This document shows positions 59,637 to 64,000 of a stretch of 64,000 nt of DNA, one piece after another. Origin of the DNA: Lelliottia amnigena (lineage in GTDB: Bacteria; Pseudomonadota; Gammaproteobacteria; Enterobacterales; Enterobacteriaceae); assembly GCA_900635465.1 (NCBI GenBank), contig LR134135.1:1116001-1180000 (forward strand). The letters run 5' to 3'. A model generated the notes under the pieces. The model was not told where the DNA came from and searched no databases. It saw only the letters and a program-made list of their open reading frames with translations. How positions within the stretch are numbered: position 1 is the stretch's first letter; each line of letters opens with the position of its first letter. The position numbers and the translations under genes were made by a program.

Positions 59637-60425
59637 ATGATTGTTGCTGTTGGACAGTTCGCTGTAACGGCTGACTGGCATGAAAATGCGCGTCTCTGTG
59701 TCGAATTGATGGCGCAATCGGCGAGACAGGGCGCTGCATTGCTGGTGCTGCCCGAAGCGCTTTTGGCGCGGGATGATAACGATCCTGACCTTTCCGTTAA
59801 GTCTGCGCAGCCGCTCGACGGCGGCTTTTTGACGCTTTTACTGGCAGAGAGTAAAAGTAACCGACTCACCACTATATTAACGGTCCACGTCCCGACGATT
59901 CAGGGCAGAGCCGAAAACACGCTTGTCGTTTTGCGTGAAGGGAAAATCATTGCGCACTATGCAAAACTCCATCTCTACGATGCGTTCAACGTTCAGGAAT
60001 CCCGGCTGGTTGACCCCGGGAATCAAGTTCCGCCGCTGATTGAGATCGACGGCATCCGGTTTGGATTGATGACCTGCTACGATTTACGTTTCCCGGAGAT
60101 GGCGCTGAGTCTTGCAATAGCTGGGGCCGACGCGCTGGTTCTGCCCGCAGCATGGGTGAAAGGCCCGCTTAAAGAGCATCATTGGGCAACATTGCTCACC
60201 GCGCGGGCGCTGGATACCACATGCTATGTGGTGGCGTCAGGCGAGTGCGGCAATAAAAATATCGGGCAAAGCCGTGTTGTCGATCCGCTCGGGGTGACTA
60301 TCGCGGCGGCAGGTGAGTCGCCCGCGCTCCTGATGGCAGAGATTGACCGCGCGCGAATCGCGCTTGCCCGTCGACAATTACCGGTGCTACGCAACAGACG
60401 GTTTGCGCCACCGCAATTATTATGA
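59637..60425 (+). CDS. ybeM: Nitrilase-family hydrolase (YbeM, probable deaminated-glutathione amidase)
   Basis: C-N hydrolase of 262 residues. The catalytic triad is Glu in [11 protein letters not shown], Lys in [12 protein letters not shown] and Cys in [15 protein letters not shown]. It is closest to YbeM/Nit1-type amidases, which repair deaminated glutathione. ATG 59637 has a GGAG site and fits the family start; the four extra upstream codons are not needed. E. coli K-12 has only a defective version in the same place, so this copy is complete. Confidence 0.85.
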   Translation: MIVAVGQFAVTADWHENARLCVELMAQSARQGAALLVLPEALLARDDNDPDLSVKSAQPLDGGFLTLLLAESKSNRLTTILTVHVPTIQGRAENTLVVLREGKIIAHYAKLHLYDAFNVQESRLVDPGNQVPPLIEIDGIRFGLMTCYDLRFPEMALSLAIAGADALVLPAAWVKGPLKEHHWATLLTARALDTTCYVVASGECGNKNIGQSRVVDPLGVTIAAAGESPALLMAEIDRARIALARRQLPVLRNRRFAPPQLL

Positions 60426-60552
60426 CGTTTTTTTCATCAGTGCTTGATTCACCTTGTTACAGATTGCTATTGTGTCCGCGCGTCGAATGTCCGTTAATAA
60501 GATCAGGTTTTTGGCGCTGTATGCAGCCTGTTTTCAGTGAAAGAAGGTATCT

Positions 60553-60756
60553 ATGGGTGAGATTAGTATTACCAAACTGCTGGTGGTCGCGGCGCTGGTT
60601 GTTCTGCTGTTTGGTACCAAGAAGTTACGTACGCTGGGCGGAGACCTGGGTACGGCCATTAAAGGCTTCAAAAAAGCGATGAACGATGACGATGCTAATG
60701 CGAAGAAAACCGCAGAGGGCGACGTTACGGCTGAAAAGCTCTCGCATAAAGAGTAA
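60553..60756 (+). CDS. tatE: TatE, twin-arginine translocase component
   Basis: A 67-residue TatA-family protein: one N-terminal membrane helix ([20 protein letters not shown]), the FGTKKLR hinge, then an amphipathic helix ([14 protein letters not shown]) and an acidic tail. It contributes to the folded-protein export pore. It is followed by a bidirectional terminator shared with lipA. Confidence 0.95.
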   Translation: MGEISITKLLVVAALVVLLFGTKKLRTLGGDLGTAIKGFKKAMNDDDANAKKTAEGDVTAEKLSHKE

Positions 60757-60790
60757 TGGCAATATCTTTCCAGGTGTTCGGAAAGAAAAA

Positions 60791-60817
60791 AACCGGCTTA
60801 TAAGCCGGTTTTTTTAT
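60791..60817. terminator. Bidirectional terminator, tatE/lipA
   Basis: AACCGGCTTATAAGCCGGTT followed by six T with A runs on the other side; it lies between two convergent genes. Confidence 0.85.
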
Positions 60818-60837
60818 GGGTAAAGTGTAATAACGTG

Positions 60838-61802
60838 TTACTTCACTTCTTCGCCTTTCGCCTGCATATCTGCATGGTAAGATGAGCGAACAAACGGGCC
60901 GCAGGCTGCATGGGTAAAGCCCATCGCCATCGCTTCGGCTTTCATTTCATCAAACTCATCCGGGCTAACATAACGCTGTACCGGCAAGTGGTGGCGGCTT
61001 GGCTGCAGATACTGACCCAGGGTCAGCATGGTTACGCCATGGCGACGCAGATCGCGCATCACTTCAATAATTTCGGCATTGGTTTCGCCAAGACCCACCA
61101 TCAGACCTGATTTAGTCGGGATATGCGGATGTGCTTCTTTAAAGCGCTCCAGAAGCTTCAGAGACCAGTTGTAGTCTGCACCCGGTCGCACTTGACGATA
61201 AACACGTGGAACGTTTTCCAGGTTGTGGTTAAACACATCTGGAGGCGTCGCGGTGAGGATCTCCAGCGCGCGATCCATACGACCACGGAAATCAGGGACC
61301 AGGGTTTCAATCTTGATGCTTGGGCTCTTCTCGCGAATGGCACTAATACAATCTGCAAAGTGCTGTGCGCCACCATCACGGAGATCGTCACGGTCAACGG
61401 AGGTAATCACCACGTAGCGAAGCGCCATGTCAGCAATGGTCTGAGCCAGCTTAAGCGGTTCGTTGGCGTCAGGTGCGACTGGACGACCATGAGCCACATC
61501 GCAGAACGGGCAGCGACGGGTGCAAATAGCCCCAGAATCATAAAGGTGGCGGTACCGTGGTTGAAACATTCCGCAAGGTTAGGGCAAGAGGCTTCTTCAC
61601 AGACAGAGTGAAGGCCGTTCTTACGCATCGCCGCTTTGATACCCTGAATGCGTGACGAGTCAGCCGGAAGTTTGATTTTCATCCATTCCGGTTTTCTTAA
61701 CAGCGCTTCGCGCTCCGTAACCACGTTTTTAACCGGGATAAGGGCCATTTTATCGGCGTCGCGGTACTTAACACCGCGTTCCATCACAATGGGTTTACTC
61801 AT
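60838..61802 (-). CDS. lipA: LipA, lipoyl synthase (frameshifted in this sequence)
   Basis: Radical SAM enzyme that inserts two sulfurs into octanoyl groups to make lipoate. The auxiliary cluster motif [12 protein letters not shown] is in the N-terminal frame from 61802; the radical SAM motif [10 protein letters not shown] starts the second frame. The break is at four C on the + strand (61530-61533), where LGAICTRRC needs five, so one lost base explains it. Corrected length is 321 residues, as in E. coli. Loss of LipA would make the cell a lipoate auxotroph, so an assembly error is most likely. Confidence 0.93.
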
Positions 61803-62005
61803 AGCGTGCGTGTTCCAGTTGCGAAATCGAGGGAAAGCGTTTCAATTCAAGGGAATGTTGTATTTATCAACTATTTTTGAACGAACGACAGGCAGTATAC
61901 CATTGATAAGGACGATAAAGCAGCCTGTGAGGTCGCCAAATTGTAAAATAGTTGTTGTTTTGTGCTTTTGCCCCTGTTGGGGCAGCACGTGTGTTGGGCT
62001 GATCC

Positions 62006-62959
62006 TCAAAATGCCTGGCGGACAATGTTGATAACATTTTCCAGCACCGGATCGCGAAGGCTGAGTTTGTTGTAATGCAGTGAGATCTCGATGGATTCCG
62101 CATTCAGGGGAGCGAAAGGTATTTGCTCAAGCGGCCAACAGTGACGCAGCAGATTGTACAGTCGCGCAGGCATAATTGTGATCAAATCACTGCTGCCAAT
62201 CAGCGCGGCAATCGTGAACATATTGTAACTGCTAAAGTTAACCTGGCGATCGGGGAAGAGATCGTTAATACGCTGGCGAAGATGATTTAGATTGTGTCCC
62301 TCATTCATGAATAAAGCGTATTCATAGTCGCGCAAATTTTCCATTGTTGCGGTCTGGCTCAGAGCAGGATGATTTTTGCGGCACACCAGCAGTAGTCCAT
62401 CGGCATAAAGGACGCTGTGCGCCAGGGCGCGCGAGCCGAAAGAGTTACTGTCGATGATCAGGTCTGTCTGGAACTGAGCAAGCTGAGTCTCGGTGTCATT
62501 AACCTGGATATTCCGCAGCAATAACTGCGGCGCTTCACGTTTCACTGCCTGATAAATCGTGGGTAAGACCAGCGCGCCTACCGAAGGGGAGGTGCCAATG
62601 GTAATGGTCCGTTGCTTGTCATAACTTCCGGTCAGATCCAGCGCACCGAGAATCGACTCTAGCCCCTGGCTAATGTACTCATGCAGGTGAGTGGCATACG
62701 CAGTAGGTGTGACTCCCTGGCCCTTACGAATAAAAAGGGGATCAGGAAAAATGGCTCGCAATTTTTGAATGGACTGACTAATTGCCGACGGGGTGAGATT
62801 AAGAATTTTCGCAGCATTAACGATACCCTTATGGACATATACTGCCTCAAAGATCGTTAATAAATTGAGGTCAATATTGCGTAAAGTCCGAAAAACTTGC
62901 GGCTTGTCTTGTCCACCAGGATCAATCAGTCGTTTAGCTGGTAAATTATTATAATCCAC
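62006..62959 (-). CDS. ybeF: YbeF, LysR-family regulator
   Basis: LysR-type regulator of 317 residues: the N-terminal winged helix (LRNIDLNLLTIFEAVYVHKG and IVNAAKILNLTPSAISQSIQ) is very close to E. coli YbeF, while the effector domain is more diverged. Targets are not established to my knowledge. It lies between lipA and lipB, all on the minus strand, as in E. coli. A 14-bp palindrome lies 140 bases upstream. Confidence 0.9.
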   Translation of the reverse strand: MDYNNLPAKRLIDPGGQDKPQVFRTLRNIDLNLLTIFEAVYVHKGIVNAAKILNLTPSAISQSIQKLRAIFPDPLFIRKGQGVTPTAYATHLHEYISQGLESILGALDLTGSYDKQRTITIGTSPSVGALVLPTIYQAVKREAPQLLLRNIQVNDTETQLAQFQTDLIIDSNSFGSRALAHSVLYADGLLLVCRKNHPALSQTATMENLRDYEYALFMNEGHNLNHLRQRINDLFPDRQVNFSSYNMFTIAALIGSSDLITIMPARLYNLLRHCWPLEQIPFAPLNAESIEISLHYNKLSLRDPVLENVINIVRQAF

Positions 62960-63101
62960 GCTGTCACTCCGTATTCATTCACAATATGAATGATAGTTGA
63001 ATTTATATATTATGCTTACAGTGATTTTTTGAAGTGTTTTGTGGATTTCACTTTTCTATCAAAATCAATCAGTTGAGAAATTCCTGATCAAATGATGACC
63101 A

Positions 63102-63133
63102 TTTATTCAGTAAATATTCATTTACTGAATAAA
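63102..63133. promoter_or_regulatory. Perfect 14-bp inverted repeat upstream of ybeF
   Basis: TTTATTCAGTAAAT and ATTTACTGAATAAA flank ATTC. On the ybeF strand it is not followed by a T run, so it is not a typical terminator. It may be an operator. The rest of the 300-base gap between ybeF and lipB is AT-rich and shows only a second hairpin, GATGGCCT/AGGCCATC (63221-63247), close to the lipB end. Confidence 0.4.
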
Positions 63134-63259
63134 AAAAGATGAAATTAGTTCCACTCGCTCAAGCGCTTCGAAAATATAGAATCTGCGGATTATTGTAAAG
63201 CTGAAAAGCGGTAAATACGCGATGGCCTGCGAAATAAAGAGGCCATCATGTATAATATA

Positions 63260-63901
63260 TTAAGCTGTAATATATTCGTGCGGGGGATTGTTTAGCAGTG
63301 CTAAAAGCTTAGTCACCAGGACTGGGCCAATAATACCCGGTGTGACGTTTTCTACCCACTGGTGCATTTGGGTCATTTCCATTCCGGCGTAACCGCAGGG
63401 ATTGATGCGCAGGAAGGGGGAAAGATCCATGTTGATATTGAGCGCAAGCCCATGAAACGAACACCCTTTTCGGATGCGCAAACCCAGCGAGCAGATCTTC
63501 ATCTCACCGACATACACCCCAGGCGCATCGGCACGTGGATGAGCGTCAATATCATACTCTGCCAATGTATCGACCACGGTTTGTTCCAGCAATGTGACCA
63601 ATTCGCGGACACCCAGCTTTCGTCGCTTCAGATTCAGGAGAACGTACATCACCTGCTGACCAGGCCCGTGATAGGTCACTTGCCCGCCGCGGTCACTTTG
63701 GATAACAGGAATGTCACCTGGAACCAATACGTGCTCTGCTTTTCCAGCCTGGCCTTGCGTGAAAACGGGGGGATGCTCGACCAGCCAGATTTCGTCTGGC
63801 GTGAGGTCATCGCGAGAATCGGTGAAATCATGCATGGCCTGAGAGACTGGCTCATAGGGTTGCAGCCCAAGGTGGCGGACAAGAATTTTATCCTGATACA
63901 A
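63260..63901 (-). CDS. lipB: LipB, octanoyltransferase
   Basis: Transfers octanoate from acyl carrier protein to lipoate-dependent enzymes, providing the substrate of LipA. 213 residues with TTG start. Family motifs are [17 protein letters not shown] (about 71-87), [17 protein letters not shown] with the lysine, and the active-site Cys in [14 protein letters not shown]. The remaining 99 bases to the window end hold no gene; a hairpin GGTTACCCG/CGGGTAACC lies at about 63965-63987. Confidence 0.95.
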   Translation of the reverse strand: MYQDKILVRHLGLQPYEPVSQAMHDFTDSRDDLTPDEIWLVEHPPVFTQGQAGKAEHVLVPGDIPVIQSDRGGQVTYHGPGQQVMYVLLNLKRRKLGVRELVTLLEQTVVDTLAEYDIDAHPRADAPGVYVGEMKICSLGLRIRKGCSFHGLALNINMDLSPFLRINPCGYAGMEMTQMHQWVENVTPGIIGPVLVTKLLALLNNPPHEYITA

Positions 63902-64000
63902 AACAGCAACTCCGGGGATGTGGCAACAAAAGGGTGTGGGGAGTATATCACAGAGGGCAAAGTGGGTTACCCGGCAAAGCGGGTAACCACGGGGATTACA

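Overview
The window is a stretch of chromosome from an enteric bacterium of the Enterobacteriaceae. Gene content, order and protein sequences match the enterobactin to lipB interval of Enterobacter-like genera: sit genes next to entD, no fepE, and a full methionine salvage set that E. coli K-12 lacks. The assignment to Enterobacter or a close relative is an inference from memory of gene order, not from a database search.

Layout. 1-1756: end of the SitABCD manganese/iron importer. 1725-21527: the complete enterobactin locus (entD, fepA, fes, ybdZ, entF, fepC-G-D, entS, fepB, entCEBA, entH) with Fur-box-like sequences in the three divergent promoter regions. 22075-24469: cstA-ybdD peptide/pyruvate uptake. 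24466-25147: a RelE-type toxin with an HTH antitoxin. 25348-27266: an SDR oxidoreductase and hcxA (ybdH). 27426-32682: a ribose-type ABC importer followed by an LVIVD beta-propeller protein of unknown function. 33241-40753: methionine salvage (mtnK, mtnA, mtnD-mtnC-mtnB, ybdL) with MetJ operators, interrupted at 36121-37565 by a small AT-rich accessory island (broken Ner-like regulator, XRE regulator, DUF2971 protein). 40754-42588: ybdM-ybdN, an IbrB/IbrA-like pair. 43253-45757: ahpC-ahpF. 45823-51136: uspG, rnk, an alpha/beta hydrolase, a flavin reductase-like protein, rna and dcuC. 51478-57830: a Cus-type copper/silver efflux operon without a local two-component regulator. 57992-63901: pagP, cspE, crcB, a nitrilase-family gene (ybeM), tatE, lipA, ybeF and lipB.

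Intergenic DNA is rich in repeats. Four arrays or clusters of REP-like palindromes (about 10.5-11.09, 15.35-15.54, 21.54-21.9 and 31.02-31.43 kb) follow gene 3' ends, and four ERIC or ERIC-like elements occur: one abuts the fepA stop, one lies in the entS leader, and two stand in tandem between ahpC and ahpF.

The main caution is sequence quality. At least thirteen genes are interrupted by single-base indels, nearly all in short homopolymer runs (sitC, entD, fepA, fes, entF, fepB, cstA, the ABC permease and binding protein, a DUF2971 gene, a 29-residue membrane peptide, a regulator, and the essential-pathway gene lipA). This pattern looks like sequencing error, not decay, so the functional calls below treat most of these genes as intact in the organism.
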